Source: Nilaparvata lugens (lineage: Eukaryota > Arthropoda > Insecta > Hemiptera > Delphacidae). From it: a DNA stretch of 64,000 nt. This document shows positions 31,901-43,827 of this stretch, one piece after another. How positions within the stretch are numbered: the stretch's first letter is position 1; every line of letters begins with the position of its first letter. The position numbers and the translations under genes were made by a program. The notes beneath the pieces were generated by a model. It did no database searches. It was not told the origin of the DNA and saw only the letters and a list, made by a program, of their open reading frames with translations. The DNA is taken from NCBI RefSeq assembly GCF_014356525.2, contig NC_052506.1, forward strand, positions 11,827,283 to 11,891,282, read 5' to 3'.

Positions 31901-33379
31901 TTAAGAATAAGAATGAGGTGATAACAGAGCTAAGAATGAAAGGAAGTCATCTACTAAATATGGTAGGTACTCTATGTAAGTTGATGAGGTCTAGCGTGGG
32001 AAAAATAGGTGTCACATTGGGTGAAGCTGCTTACATGCCTTCTTGCACTGACTGGGATTCATATGAAAAAGGTCTAGGTGAAAACTACGGTAATTATAAA
32101 GATTCATCATGCGGTTGATTGGAGGATTGAAGTGACTGAGTTAAAAAATTTGAAATAAGCTACGGAAAAAAAACCATACGACAATGAAATATGAAAATTG
32201 GAGAAAATTATACCGATATAATTGATACAATGCGCTTATACTTGAATTTATACAATAATTTGTAAGTGCTCATATACAACTTGTAAGTCAATATCTACTA
32301 GTTATCACATAAATCTATAACTCTGTAGTAGGCCTTTGCAGCAAGGTACAGAGAATAGAGAACTGCCTACGTTACTCGATCATTGAGTTGTAATGAATCC
32401 TCATTTCTGAATGTATGGAAAGAATTTTTGCAATATCGGCGATGTTATGCTGTGTATTTTTCCTCTGGATTCCACGATGTTTTTGTTTTGCAATTCATAT
32501 CGGCGGTGGGTGGTTACAGTCGTCGTAATAACAATTACACGTGTGCTTTTTGAAAGCAGAAATATTTACGGATGGAAATGGCGGTCTGGGTAACAGATTG
32601 GGGGGAGGTAAGGGGGAAGTGCGTAGTTTTTCCATTAGCAGCCATCTGCAGAATTCGCGGGAATGCAAGCGATAATATTTTATCGGAAATAGCGAGCCGT
32701 GTGTTTCAGTTTTCGTTTGTGTGCTGCTGGTTTGGTTGCTCCTCGATGTTCTAATCGTAGGTCTCATCTTCCCTGTTTTCCATACGCTTTTCTGCTTTCC
32801 CTTTTCCCCGCCGGGTCCATTAGCGCGTGAAATTAGATCAGCGAATGGGGATCCACTTATACTTAGGTCGTCCTAGCAGAAAAAGCTCTCCGATTGTGAT
32901 CGCTACTTCGGCAGTGTCCAAAGAAAATGGATTACTATTCTCTGTTTTATTCCCGTATAACTGTGCTGCCACCGGTTCCACTTCGTGAAGCTTACAACCC
33001 TCTTCGGCTGTGATGTTTTCAGTCGCCTTCCGCTCCTCACAGCTCACAGTCAATCCATGCATCACTTCACTAATGCTCTCCCGCACAAAGTACGGGCTCT
33101 AACCATCATCATCATTGAATAATATGATAAGTATTATTATTCCACATCCCTGAAAGGTATACCGCTATTGCATTACAGTAATATTGTCATCTCCCTAAGT
33201 AGTTGAATACAAAAACCCCTTTCTCATGCTTCAGGTTGGAACATTCATATTCTATCTCAGTAGTCTCGTATTCAGATGTATTCGTTCATTACTTCATCTA
33301 TCTGTTCTACTTTGAATTTTTGTATGGGAACACGTTGAGAGTGATCAAATACAGTTTACGGTACTGAATAATATTATCT
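31901..33379. other. No gene recognised; GC-richer patch about 32490-33080
   Basis: Several short frames overlap on both strands between 32411 and 33086, none with a recognisable domain. The patch is among the most GC-rich in the window and would be a reasonable place to look for an exon or enhancer. Confidence 0.3.
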
Positions 33380-33980
33380 ACTAGCTTACCCGGCGAACCT
33401 CGTACCGCCAAAAAGTCAATGTATCTCATGTCACATTTGACTTTATCTGGTGAATCATGAAATTTATCTGACAATCAATATTTTTATTTACATCTCAATA
33501 CGGACTTCCTATGTGCTTAAAACTACCGTTTTAATACCAGTAAACAATTTTATCACAGAGTGACGTGTTTATTACAGCTGGTAAGTTCATATGCTAAATC
33601 ATATTATCACAACATGATCTTGAATCATGATGATCTTCCCGTTCTACGTTAGCCGCTCGGCCGACAATTTCGAAAACATAAGTCTGTAAAATGGATTAAT
33701 ATATAATTATTATTAGCCCCCTTATTAAAATTTCTGGTCAGAACAACATATTCCCAAAGTTTCATGCTGTTCTGTATCTAGCACGCTCAGCCGACAATTT
33801 CGAAAACATAGGTCTGTAAAATGGATTAATATATAATTATTATTAGCCCCCCATTAAAATTTCTGGTCAGAAACCATCCCCAATATTCACACAACATATT
33901 CCCAAAGTTTCATGTCGTTCTGTCGAGTAGTTTTCGAGTCTATAGGGAACTAACAAACAAACAAACTAACAAACAAACAG
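33380..33980 (+). repeat. Dispersed repeat K, copy 1
   Basis: It starts 'actagcttacccggcgaacc' and continues 'tcgtaccgccaaaaagtcaa', 'acggacttcctatgtgctta' and 'ttagccgctcggccgacaat'. It ends in AAAC-rich repeats. A ~130-bp internal segment carrying 'gccgacaatttcgaaaacat' is tandemly duplicated (about 33650-33780 and 33781-33900). Other copies lie at 45320-45815 and 48697-49390, same strand. No coding sequence is seen. This type of repeat is familiar from arthropod genomes, but I cannot name its class from sequence alone. Confidence 0.85.
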
Positions 33981-34359
33981 GACTGCCTAGGACTGCTTAG
34001 GACTGCCGCTTTTTCAAAGCTTTTCATATTTATCAAGAATAATGCTGTAAACGCCTTCAAATAGTTGAGTAAACTCCACGATACTCATGAGAATGTTGAA
34101 GTTGAATAAAGTAATTCCGGATTTGATATCGCACTCATCAGCTGGTACCTCCTTCGCGAGTTATCTTAATTATATTTGTTTTGCAACAAAATTCACTTTT
34201 GTTATCATGGCGAGTCTGTTGCTTAAGCCGCCATTTTGTGATACCGTTGAGTGGGAGGAGACTGTCTAGCTGGTCCAATGGCAGGCGTTCATGCCCATGA
34301 CCAATAGCAATACTCGCCTACCAGTATAAATTCTGCTGCTCTCTTGTATTTAGTTTTAG
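33981..34359. other. No gene recognised
   Basis: Short frame 34087-34269 without a domain. No matched repeat. Confidence 0.4.
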
Positions 34360-34503
34360 TTTATTAGAGATTGACAATGGTGTATTAACCGAAACCGGTC
34401 TTTCTGAGTATCAATAAATCTGTGGTTTTTGACAATTTCTTAGTCTTTTTCATTTAATATGAATAATTACCACAATATCAACTTCTCAACTACATAAAAA
34501 GTA
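34360..34503 (+). repeat. Dispersed repeat C, copy 2
   Basis: Matches 27190-27321 with an extra 'tggtgtattaacc' before 'gaaaccggtctttct'. Confidence 0.85.
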
Positions 34504-34530
34504 AAATATATATTTTGGACCAAAATCATG

Positions 34531-34680
34531 AAGTGTAAACATAACCTATTTTTGGACAATTTCTATCTAAATTTGGGAAAGGACCAGTTTTGGGCTTTAA
34601 GTCTGTTGTTTCTTTCCCAATCATTCATAGTTGAGAATTATATTGTATCTATCAATGTATATAACTAAAAATGAATGTCA
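34531..34680 (+). repeat. Retroelement 3' tail with hairpin
   Basis: 'aacataacctatttttggac', then 'aaatttgggaaaggacc', 'ttttgggctttaagtctgtt' and 'tctttcccaatcat'. The clearest hairpin of the group: GGGAAAG pairs with CTTTCCC. It is followed by an AT-rich tail. Confidence 0.75.
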
Positions 34681-35392
34681 AGGGCAATTACTATGAAAAT
34701 TCAACTTGACTTGTTAATTGCATGACGATTTGAATAGAGTGTTGGTTGTAAAGTAGATGTAATTTATGATCCTCTCAGAGAGGACAGTAGTCTTGACGTT
34801 TTGAAATTTACTGGTATAAATAATAAAGAGTTGCCTGCAAACACTTTCAGGTGGCAAAGTGGTTTTAGCATTGCGCTCTGGGACAAGCTGCACTTTCCCG
34901 CTTGAATGCAAAATTAAGTTCCACGAAGTCAAGGCTGGTCGACTCTAAAATAAATTTTGACATGAATTTTAAAGCATGATGCGTGTCCCGCCGTATATGA
35001 ATCGGGAATCAGTTTCATGCAGGTTTATCATTTAATAATAAGCTCATTAAAGTCGGGTACTAATTATGGATGCAAATAATAAACACGGTAGCCGCACATT
35101 TGCATATCTGGTCATGCGTACAAGCACCCATGTGACTTTCCAGTGCGGTTTCGCAGAAATAAAATCGCTACTTTATTGCTGACTTTGGGTGTGCATGTAC
35201 GCGAATGAAAATGCTACTTTATCGGTATTTTCGTCCATCTGTATAAATATTGGAAAGAGCTGAATGTACTGCAGCTGCATGCTTTGAAAGTTTTGCCCCA
35301 GTTACAGTAACATTTCAATTCTTTTGCTATTCCAATATTCAGTGCTTATTTCGTGGATCAGTGCAGTAATATTTATATTGTAGCAATTATAT
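34681..35392. other. No gene recognised
   Basis: Frame 34714-34932 (minus) has no domain. 34963-35010 and 35677-35745 share 'gcatgatgcgtg' and 'atgaatc(a/g)ggaatcagttt', a diverged direct repeat about 0.7 kb apart. Confidence 0.4.
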
Positions 35393-35480
35393 TCTTAATT
35401 CAATTCATACAATAAATACATCATCGAAATGATAGGGAGAGGAAAAATAAGGTAACCTTGTGCCATTCCTCTCCCAAATT
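35393..35480 (-). repeat. Retroelement 3' tail with hairpin (minus strand)
   Basis: On the minus strand, 'aaatttgggagaggaatggc' with 'acaaggttaccttattt' and 'ttcctctccctatcatt' form a hairpin (GGGAGAGGAA against TTCCTCTCCC). 'gtatgaattgaattaag' follows. The same sequence, without the far side, is cut by the right edge of the window at 63947-64000. Confidence 0.7.
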
Positions 35481-35764
35481 TAGATAAGGTTACACATAGT
35501 CCGTAATAGGTTGAGTCTTGTAGTTCTTCACTCAACATTTTCAGTCCGTGAATATTTTCACAAAGTAGATTTTCAAATTTAGAAAATATATTTGATAGAT
35601 CTGTCTAGATGATCCTAGTTCATGGATTTTAAATGTAACAATGAAATTTTAGGAGTGTTTTCCAATAATACTATACTATGAATTTTAGAGCATGATGCGT
35701 GCTCTTCCGTACTGTTAGTACAGAACTATATGAATCAGGAATCAGTTTTATAATAATAATAATA

Positions 35765-35884
35765 TCGAGTGAGATGGCTGGCTCAGGTATGGTGTCAGAG
35801 TTTTCAGGTCATAACGGATCAATTTCAGTGCCTTTGACATGGCCTGCTTTTTAGGCAGCCGGGGCCGACGGCTTAACGTGTCCA
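35765..35884 (+). mobile_element. SINE-like element, copy 2 (plus strand)
   Basis: It starts 'atcgagtgagatggctggct' and continues 'caggtatggtgtcagag' and 'ggatcaatttcagtgcc'. It ends 'ggcagccggggccgacggct' plus 'taacgtg'. It matches 6187-6312 over its whole length. The A-box-like TGGCTGGCTCAGG and B-box-like GATCAATTTC are about 40 bases apart, consistent with a tRNA-derived head. Confidence 0.6.
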
Positions 35885-36659
35885 TCTGAAAGTTCATGAT
35901 GGCTTATCAATTTACAGTGATCAACAATGACAAATTGCCACAATTAATACCACTAATAAAACCTAGTAGGTACCACTGATAATCTATGCAATATTGTACA
36001 TTAAGCATGGTATAAATTTTCATTCCAATTGTGATTAAATCATAGTTGATTTTTTTGGTTATAGGATTATATCTAATTGATATAGAAATAGCTATATAAT
36101 ACCCTTTTTAAATTTTTTGACATAAACACTAGTTTCATCATTCGTGCGATTTTAAAGTAGCCCTATAAAAATACTTAGTAGCCCTATAAAAAATACGCTG
36201 AGATAATCGAGCAATCTTAACTATAAAATTTAATTGAGCATCCAGATTGTCTTGAATAGTAGTTTTGAGCATATAACTACTATGATCATTAGTGATGATG
36301 AGAGTGATTTTATTTAAATTGGAAATATAATGATAGTTGATTTCTATCATGGCCACCATCTCATTTCTGCATATTTTTTCAACCAATACCTGATTAAGAA
36401 GTATCAAGAAATAAGAATGAAAATTGAAGTATCATTTTAAAAAATTTTTACTTACAACATTTTTCAACATTAATGTCATTTCAATGTTACCTGATAATTA
36501 TTAAGAGTAGCCCTAACCAAAAAGGTAATCTGATTAAGAATATATCATCTAAAAACGATGGTTCCACAACAGACGAGATAAATGTGCAGTGTAAAACCGA
36601 AATTCCTCGGGTACTAACTAATTTCATCAGTAATATACGTTTTTCATTACAGTGGTTCT
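35885..36659. other. No gene recognised
   Basis: AT-rich. 'tagccctataaaaa' occurs twice (36160 and 36181), and 'gtagcccta' also at 36508 and 9732. No domain in the frames at 36138-36407 or 36473-36664. Confidence 0.4.
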
Positions 36660-37497
36660 ATTAGACTGGAAAGAGGGAAAGGAATTTAGAAAGGGCTGTG
36701 AGATGAGATGGTAGAAGGTATGATGGAAGTGATAAAGGCAGCCGTTGCTTCCTTAATAGTAGCCTAATAGTGGGCCAACTGAAACTCTAAATAGGCGGTG
36801 GCGGCTGGGAGAGAAACTTGTGGATCGAAGCGATCCCCGGGGTGAAGAACGGGCTGGACCAGGCACACCATGTTTGTTTGGCGAGGGGTGGAGGCTTGCA
36901 AACTGCACGCGCGCGTTTTTATTTGAAAGTTATGAATTCCAGCGCCGTGCGCCTACATCCTACATCATGATGCCGCCGCGTTACGAAAGGGTGAAACCTT
37001 CTCAGTGCCGACCGACCCCTCCACCCCCATCAATGAAACCAAAGAGCAACAGAAGCACTGGCCTTTTGCTCACTGCACAATAACATCACAAGCAAAACTA
37101 AAAACACACCATTCGTCCGTCGGGCTACTTTGCAGCTCGCCGATTCGCTCGCAAATACACTCACTGTACTATCCAACTCCTGGCGGCTATCTTCACTTCA
37201 CTAAACCCCCCTCTCTGACTCTCTCTCTCTCACTGGATTCACTCTCTTTTTCTCTACAAACCAAACCTCAACACCTCGTTGCCTTTTTCCACTTGCATTC
37301 TCAATTATACGCGTTTTCATTTAGTCCGTTCGCAACAACCACATCAAAGGCCAGTCAAACACAAACTGAGGCGCCTCCGTTTGACCAACACTCCACTTCA
37401 TTTCCACAGACATTCGATAACTCTTCTCAAAAATGTTCTATTCCAATTTTTCAGCTTGAACTTCAAAATAACAGGGTATAAGAACGATAGTGATAGT
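36660..37497. other. GC-rich patch, possible promoter or 5' exon; no gene recognised
   Basis: 36780-37150 is strongly GC-richer, with 'gcggtggcggctggg' and 'gatgccgccgcgttacg', followed by a CT-rich stretch at 37208-37235. A 158-codon frame (37005-37481) is Ser/Thr/Pro-rich, but that composition follows from the C-rich DNA and it shows no domain. An 87-codon frame at 36820-37083 is also unrecognised. The pattern could be a promoter/5' exon of a host gene. This is inference from composition only. Confidence 0.25.
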
Positions 37498-37640
37498 TGA
37501 ATAAAAACACACATATTGTTATCAAATTTTACACAGTTTTATTCGGTACACGACCATGGTTTCGTGACCACACAGGTCACAGGTCAACTTAAAACCATGA
37601 TCTGTGTGGTCACGACAACATATGTGTGTTTTTATTTAAT
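37498..37640. repeat. Composite hairpin, about 143 bp
   Basis: The outer arms 'gaataaaaacacacatattg' and 'acatatgtgtgtttttattt' pair. The inner arms 'cgtgaccacacaggtc' and 'gatctgtgtggtcacg' pair. The segment between the arms differs in length on the two sides, so this is a decayed foldback element. Confidence 0.75.
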
Positions 37641-37977
37641 TATGGAACGGTTCTACAATATTGACAATGTCGGATAGTGATAGTAATAGCATGGAAAATA
37701 GAAACTACGAGTATTGTATCCTCTATCCAGTTTGACTATTATACCTTATATTTTATTGAATTATTCTGTTTATCTAGAGTATTAAATGATTCTCATCATC
37801 ATCAACCATCATGAACTAGGCTTGTAAATCCTGTTCCGGTGTCCACCGCTTCCTCGGTGGACAATTATTATTACAAAATCATTAAACGATTTTGGTAATA
37901 TAGTAATTGGACAGCACTTTCAACTTTAAAAGATGCGTTTCAGTGCTTGTAAATCCAGGCCGAATAGTTTGCAGTAC
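37641..37977. other. No gene recognised
   Basis: AT-rich. 'ttctacaatattgacaatg' at 37651-37669 echoes the 'ttccacaacatc' family near 10.1 and 15.4 kb. Confidence 0.4.
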
Positions 37978-38577
37978 ACTTCAAGCATTCATCCTAAATA
38001 ATCATCCACAATTACCCATTCAAAATGCTCAGTACTTGTGCACATTTTTATCTTGTATTGATCTTCCCTTTAAAACAATAATAATGTTTTAAAAATTCCG
38101 TTTTCTTCTTGGGATTGACGCGAATTGAGATGCGACACGACATGACATGACGTGACCCGACCCTGCTAGTTGTGTTAATATAACATTTTATCATATAATA
38201 ATGTTCACAGCTTCACAGCTTCATCACAATGTGAACAAGATGATGATAATTATTATGATTTTATATTATTACTTCAAGCATTCATCCTAAATAATCATCC
38301 CCAATTACCCATTCAAAATGCTCAGTACTTATGCACATTTTTTATCTTGAATTGATCTTTCCTCTCCTTCAAAACAATAATAATGTTTTATAAATTCCGT
38401 TTTCTTCTTGGGATTGACGCAAATTGAGATGCTACACGACACGACATGACATGACGTGACCCGAGTCTGCTAGTTGCGTTATTATAATATATATTATCAT
38501 ATAATAATATTCACAGCTTCGTTTCAATGTGAACAAAATAATGATATAATTATGATATTATATTAATATTGATCTAG
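37978..38577. repeat. 293-bp tandem duplication
   Basis: Units start at 37978 and 38271 with 'acttcaagcattcatcctaa' and share 'aattacccattcaaaatgct', 'ttccgttttcttcttgggat' and 'acatgacgtgacccga'. Differences are few. Right after the second unit, 38571-38602 is an inverted, internally deleted piece of the same text ('ctagcagattcgggtcatgt', 'gcgtctcaat'). Confidence 0.9.
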
Positions 38578-39654
38578 CAGATTCGGGTCATGTTGCGTCT
38601 CAATATACGACTAGCCTTATGTCACTCATTGATTCTCTATTCTCTACTAATGAACCACTCGAGTAGCTGTTTCAATGCACTTGTGAATGAATGGTTCTTT
38701 CTTTGAGGTGTGATTATCTTGTGGTCTCACTTTTAGTGAATGGAAGTCGGATTGAAGAGGACTTGAATAGTGTGACAGATGAGAAGCTTGTATGACCTAG
38801 ATTCTGTCTCAAGGTACTTGGTTGTATGTAATCTTGGCTCTACTCGTAAAAAGGATCCTCCCAAAGGTTCGAGCAATGCAAGATGAACGCAGAACAAAAG
38901 CCACCAGCCGCCACACCCTTTCCTGCTTCTGATTGTAAGGCAATAACTTAGTTGTGGACTTTTCTCTCACTCTCATTGTATTTTGTGTTCTCCTCAAACA
39001 TAAATCCGGTCGCCTATGCTATTGATCCTTGACCACAGAATGGGCTGAAGCTGTGTGTGAATGTTCAGGCCATTTGAGATGGTACTTCGATAGTCAATTT
39101 CTGTTGGAATTTGATAAAAGAATATCAGAGTATTTGATTGCATGTCGTGTGGAATACATAGAAAAAATGTGCTAATACATCGTAGCTCGGAATGGATCAA
39201 GAAACCTTTAAAGATTAAGAATTGAGGATAGAAAACTAACTGGATTCGAAGTTTGATCTTATGTAGTATATCAAGATTAGGTAGTACAGTACAAGTATAT
39301 TATATTGCGCAAAACCTTCATTCCCTTTCTTTATGCGTGTTACTAAGTATGTTTTACAGTCATCATCATAACATTAAAATTCACAATAGCGATATACAAT
39401 GGAAGTAACATAGTTATTACCTAATAATCTTATCAATAAACTAATTATCTTGGTCTTATTAATAAACCTAATATGAAAACGTAAAATTTATTTGGAATAA
39501 GATAGCCTGCCGATATATTTCTTTGATAAGTGTTTAAACATTCAAAACTTTTATGGATTGTATTAATGTCATAGTTCAAAGTGCATCAGAAGCTTTGATT
39601 ATGTATGGTGATTAAAGCAACATTAATATTCATATAAGGTGAATCAATTTCAAT
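38578..39654. other. No gene recognised
   Basis: Frames 38809-38997 and 38994-39200 (minus) have no domain. 39130-39205 carries 'gattgcatgtcgtgtgg' and 'taatacatcgtagctcggaa', relatives of text at 22.75 and 23.56 kb. Confidence 0.4.
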
Positions 39655-39890
39655 TCTAGCAGCCTAGAGATCTGCGGTTCAAACCTGTACATCACCAAAT
39701 GTTTTTCAACAGGTCAATCCCGTCTTATCGGGTGGGCGTATTAAACTGTCGGTCCTGGCTGAAGTATGTCAGCCGTAGGGCCCATTGACGGCATGAATGA
39801 TATTATATTCAGGCGAGTTTGAACTTCCGTCAGGAACTCCCCACTAATTAAAGCCATACGAATATTATTATTATTTAATTTCAATTTTTC
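39655..39890 (+). mobile_element. SINE-like element with tRNA T-arm-like box
   Basis: 'agatctgcggttcaaacctg' (39667-39686) contains GGTTCAAACC, a good match to the Pol III B-box and to a tRNA T-arm. A hairpin follows ('gtcggtcctggctga' against 'tcagccgtagggcccattga'), then 'ggaactccccactaattaaa' and a final ATT-rich tail 'attattattatttaat'. The A-box side is weak or truncated. Its core resembles that of the SINE-like copies at 6.2 and 35.8 kb in the opposite sense. Confidence 0.5.
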
Positions 39891-40504
39891 ATTATAATAT
39901 TGATTAGACTCAATTCATGTCATTATACTATTTTAATTGAGATTTAATTTAATAATAATTTCTAATTTATCAATACCAGTACATTTTCTATGACTTTTGG
40001 ACAAGCTTTCGATAAAATTATTCTAATTCCATTAAGTCCTGAGTGATTGCAATGCCTGGACAATTCAATTGAAACATGATCAAGAAGGTTTTCCAAATAA
40101 GTGAGTTCTGCGACCCCGATTTAGTAGGATAGTAGGAACGCTTGGCAGTTGGAGGCGTCAGAGCGAAAGCATGTTTTGCTGGGTGCAATTCACCATCTCT
40201 CTTTAATTAGTCGGGGTTTTATTGAGTCCTGTAATTGGAAAACAGACTTCTTATTGCAACAATCATTGACGGTGGGCTGCAGATTTAGTTTTGAGAGAGG
40301 CATTGGAATGGAGATTCCTCGTTGAATTGGTTCCTGTTTTGCTAAAAAAAGTTATTGAACTAATGTGCCGTGCTATGAATTTAGAAAGTTAATTTTGAAT
40401 TTAGAATTTAGAAGCACACACAATATAACTTAATAAAAGGGATGCTTGATAAACATACCTAGTGCTAGAGAACGGGAAACCAGAAATGACAAGAGAGACA
40501 ACGA
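39891..40504. other. No gene recognised
   Basis: AT-rich with no domain-bearing frame and no matched repeat. Confidence 0.45.
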
Positions 40505-42410
40505 AATAGAGAGAAGGTATCAATTATATTGTCACCTCTTACAGTGAATTCAACAAATAATAAAACAAAGAAGTTAATAAAACAAAGAAATCAAAAAACA
40601 ACAAATAAAACAAGAAGAAGAATCATGAAAACCGAAAATAAAATTACTAAATTTAGAAAGTTATCTCTGATATACTTAATTCGGTAATAACCCACTCTGT
40701 ATGCTCTACATTTGAAAACGTTTTAGATTGAATCATAAAAGCTTAAAGGACTCTAATTTCAAAAGAGCAATTATTGAAAATTATCATAGATATGTCTCAG
40801 AAGTTAATCATAAATAACAATAAATATTTTAAGAAAAGATCCACATAAAATTCTTAGAACATTAAATTTAGAACACACTTGGAAACTTTAAAACACTATC
40901 AAAACATTATCAAATATTAATGATCCCCCCCAATAATAACTATTCAGTGTCTTTATATCATGAACGCTGCAAGGACAAACATTCCTCAAGTATCACATCA
41001 TGGTATACTACCTTAAGAAAAAACTATTCAAAAATATATGTCATCAAAACAAATTTAGGAAAGGTTAGGGTCCTTGAAACTTCATTTGATCCTTTACAAC
41101 TTTAAGATGAGAATTATTATAAAACATTAAATTTAATCAATAAGGGACATTTAAAAATTCATGTACTCATTCAACTTTTAGTAGTTTAGAAGATTATAAT
41201 TATTTATAAATTTAAAGAAAACTGAAATTCCCAGCTGGATCCTTACAGAGAAAATATGGCCTCACTTTTCAATGTAAAGATACAACCGAAAATCTATTAC
41301 TCAAACCAAATTAATAAAATTAATAAACTATCTATCCCCAATAATATCTCAAAATTATGATTTAACAAAAGTCTAATTCCGCACGTTTTAATTGATTGAA
41401 AGTCTGTCGTCACTAAAACCCATTTTGTCACATCCGGAGTTCCTGGGACGTTCGTTTAATTTGGAAAAAAGTTGTTACCTCATAGCTGTTTCTTCAAATT
41501 GAATCTAGGCTCGGTGATCGAGCTCTACACGTCCAGATGGACAGGAGACAGCATACCCCAAGCTAGGACGGCCATCGATTCAGAGGCGTCTCAGCGGCTT
41601 AAAGACACACGTTCATGAACCCATGAAATGATGGATTCGTACGTTGATCCCCGTACTTACACCGCTGTTAGAATAAAAATAAACTAGGATAAAACCAATT
41701 AACTTAACTTCAGTTATATAATAAAATCAAGGCATTACCTACTTCAATCTCTTGATTTAAAAGAATAGAATTTATTTGTAATAAGGGTTACGCCCTATAC
41801 ACAAAGCGATGAGTACATAGTATTCCATAATAGGCCTACATAGTACATAATTCACAAGTTGATTGAACAACTTTCCATATCAACTTTCGAGTATAGTTGT
41901 TTAATATCAAAAAGATTCTCTTGAAAAATTATATGATATTTAGGTGATTTCTCCCTAATCAAAATCATTGAAATGATTTCAAATATGACAAATAAAGATG
42001 ATAAAATTACTAATAGAATTAATCATAAAATACAGTCTCTGAAAATCTCACAAATTGACAGATCTATGTTTATAAATAATAATAGCTTTCTCTTCAGAAT
42101 AATACAAGCCAAAAATATCTTAATTCCTTCTAATAGGCACTCTATATTTCTACAAAACATATACCGTTCATTTTCTTACAACATTTTTCAGTTTGAATTA
42201 CGATTTCCATCTTCCATTCAAATCAAAAGGACTATTCTCAATTTTTACACTTTAATTACGGTACATTACAATAAATACTTTGATGGAAGCTTTCATTGAA
42301 GATAATTTCCTTAATTAAATTATAAATCTATGACGTACCTTTAGTAGCGGTTATAGGAGAAAAATCTCCATTGTGAGGTGACAATTTGATACTCTCTCTC
42401 TCTCTTCTTA
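40505..42410. mobile_element. Possible 1.9-kb TIR-bounded relic
   Basis: The left side 'gagagaaggtatcaa' with 'ttgtcacctc' (40509-40535) is mirrored on the right by 'gaggtgacaatttgata' with 'ctctctctc' (42375-42405). Partial pairing ('agacaacgaaat' against 'ttaaagcgacaacag') goes further out. Inside is very AT-rich sequence with a GC-richer island at 41500-41670 ('gaggcgtctcagcggctta') and a 108-codon frame at 41973-42299 that I do not recognise. A relic of a DNA transposon is possible. Chance pairing of a short repeat is the alternative. Confidence 0.3.
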
Positions 42411-43827
42411 ATTAAAGCGACAACAGAGGCAAAAGACTAAAAATGCTGCTGGAACAAAAGGTTCCAGAGCCAAATACTAAAAAAAGCCTAAAGCTGGCAT
42501 GGCAGCCATGATTAATACCAAGTTCTGAACAGATTACATTATTTAGTACTGCTTATGTCGGAGGACAGACGCTGAGTGAAGCCACTTCGCTTTTTCTCGT
42601 CTTGAGGTGGACAGCTGTGAGATCGTCCATACTAAATAGACCTAACCAACACCAACTGTGATTGGCAGTTACTATACTCTAGAAAAATTTCCACCAATAG
42701 AAAGGAACGTTACAACTTCAATTTAAGATACATTCTCCCACCAAGTGACAGCTATTTTTCCTAGGCAGCTATAAATTCCTTGCCTTATAAGGTCGTAAAC
42801 CAGACTTATATTCTAGTAAAAATGTTGATTTTCCCACAACTTCTACACACACACCTATAGAGTCGACACTACACAACGCAAAAAGCAAGGTTTATGAACT
42901 AAGCTGTAGCTCCAGGAAAATTGATGTTATTCCTAGGATCCTAGCTTCTACGCACACACTTACAGAGTCAACACAACACAACACAGAAAAGCAGAACAGC
43001 AAAATCCATTTTTATAACAGGCTAACTTCTCAGGCTAATTTGCATAATTCTCATCACTCATAATTGTAACAATATTTATTGCTACACTAATTGAAAACAT
43101 TTACAAAATTATCCTGGTTTTCTCTTTCCCCCTTCAAACTCACCTAATAGAGTTTTATTCCCTGAGATTTTTTTGTGATTTTTTTCCAGTATACAATAAT
43201 GCACAATCTCATAGATATTTCTCTGTAGTAAAAATATCCAGTTCTGTATTTCCTATTGTTATTGAATCAAATCATCATTGACCACTGTTTACTCTCGCTA
43301 TTTCAAGATGTATATTGTTTAGTGACAGAAATAACTCACTTCAGTAGTTTAGTAGAGAAATACTTACTTTCTATAATTGTAGTCTATCAGTATTCAAATT
43401 ATAATTCTATTATTGTCTTCTAATCTCCACTGTTAGTGAATTACTATGCTATAATATCTTTATGATTGAATCCTATAGTTCCTGTATTATTTTCCCATGA
43501 ACTATCTTCTTCACTTTATTGACATTTGATTTGAACTACTGTTTGCTCGTTCAATAATTACGGTTCCCAACCACTTTAAGCAGTACCTCACTATCATAAA
43601 CCGTATATTCATGAGTTCCCGTCATACATACCAAAAATATTACATAGTTTCATACATGAACGTGAGAGAACACTTACTTGATGAGATATGAGAACAGACA
43701 GAGGTTTCTCAACTGATCTGTACTATTCCTACTCCTACGTGTTCGGTGATTCAGAGATGAATTTACGATGATTTCTAATACTTTATTGAAGATAAGTAGA
43801 ATGCTGTAGTTGTTGCAGCAAAACTTA
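42411..43827. other. No gene recognised
   Basis: 42836-42990 contains a diverged direct repeat ('acacacctatagagtcgaca' against 'acacacttacagagtcaaca', and two 'cctagg'/'ctag' patches). Otherwise nothing was matched. Confidence 0.4.

Noticed and set aside
37005..37481. 158-codon Ser/Thr/Pro-rich open frame as a mucin-like gene
   Set aside because: The composition follows from C- and CT-rich DNA, there is no signal peptide or domain, and other frames overlap it.
39655..39690. A functional tRNA gene suggested by GGTTCAAACC
   Set aside because: No acceptor or D-arm can be paired around it, and a SINE-like core and ATT-rich tail follow. Reported as a SINE-like element instead.
41500..41670. Ribosomal RNA fragment
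   Set aside because: The GC-richer text looked structured, but I could not match it to any conserved rRNA segment I know.
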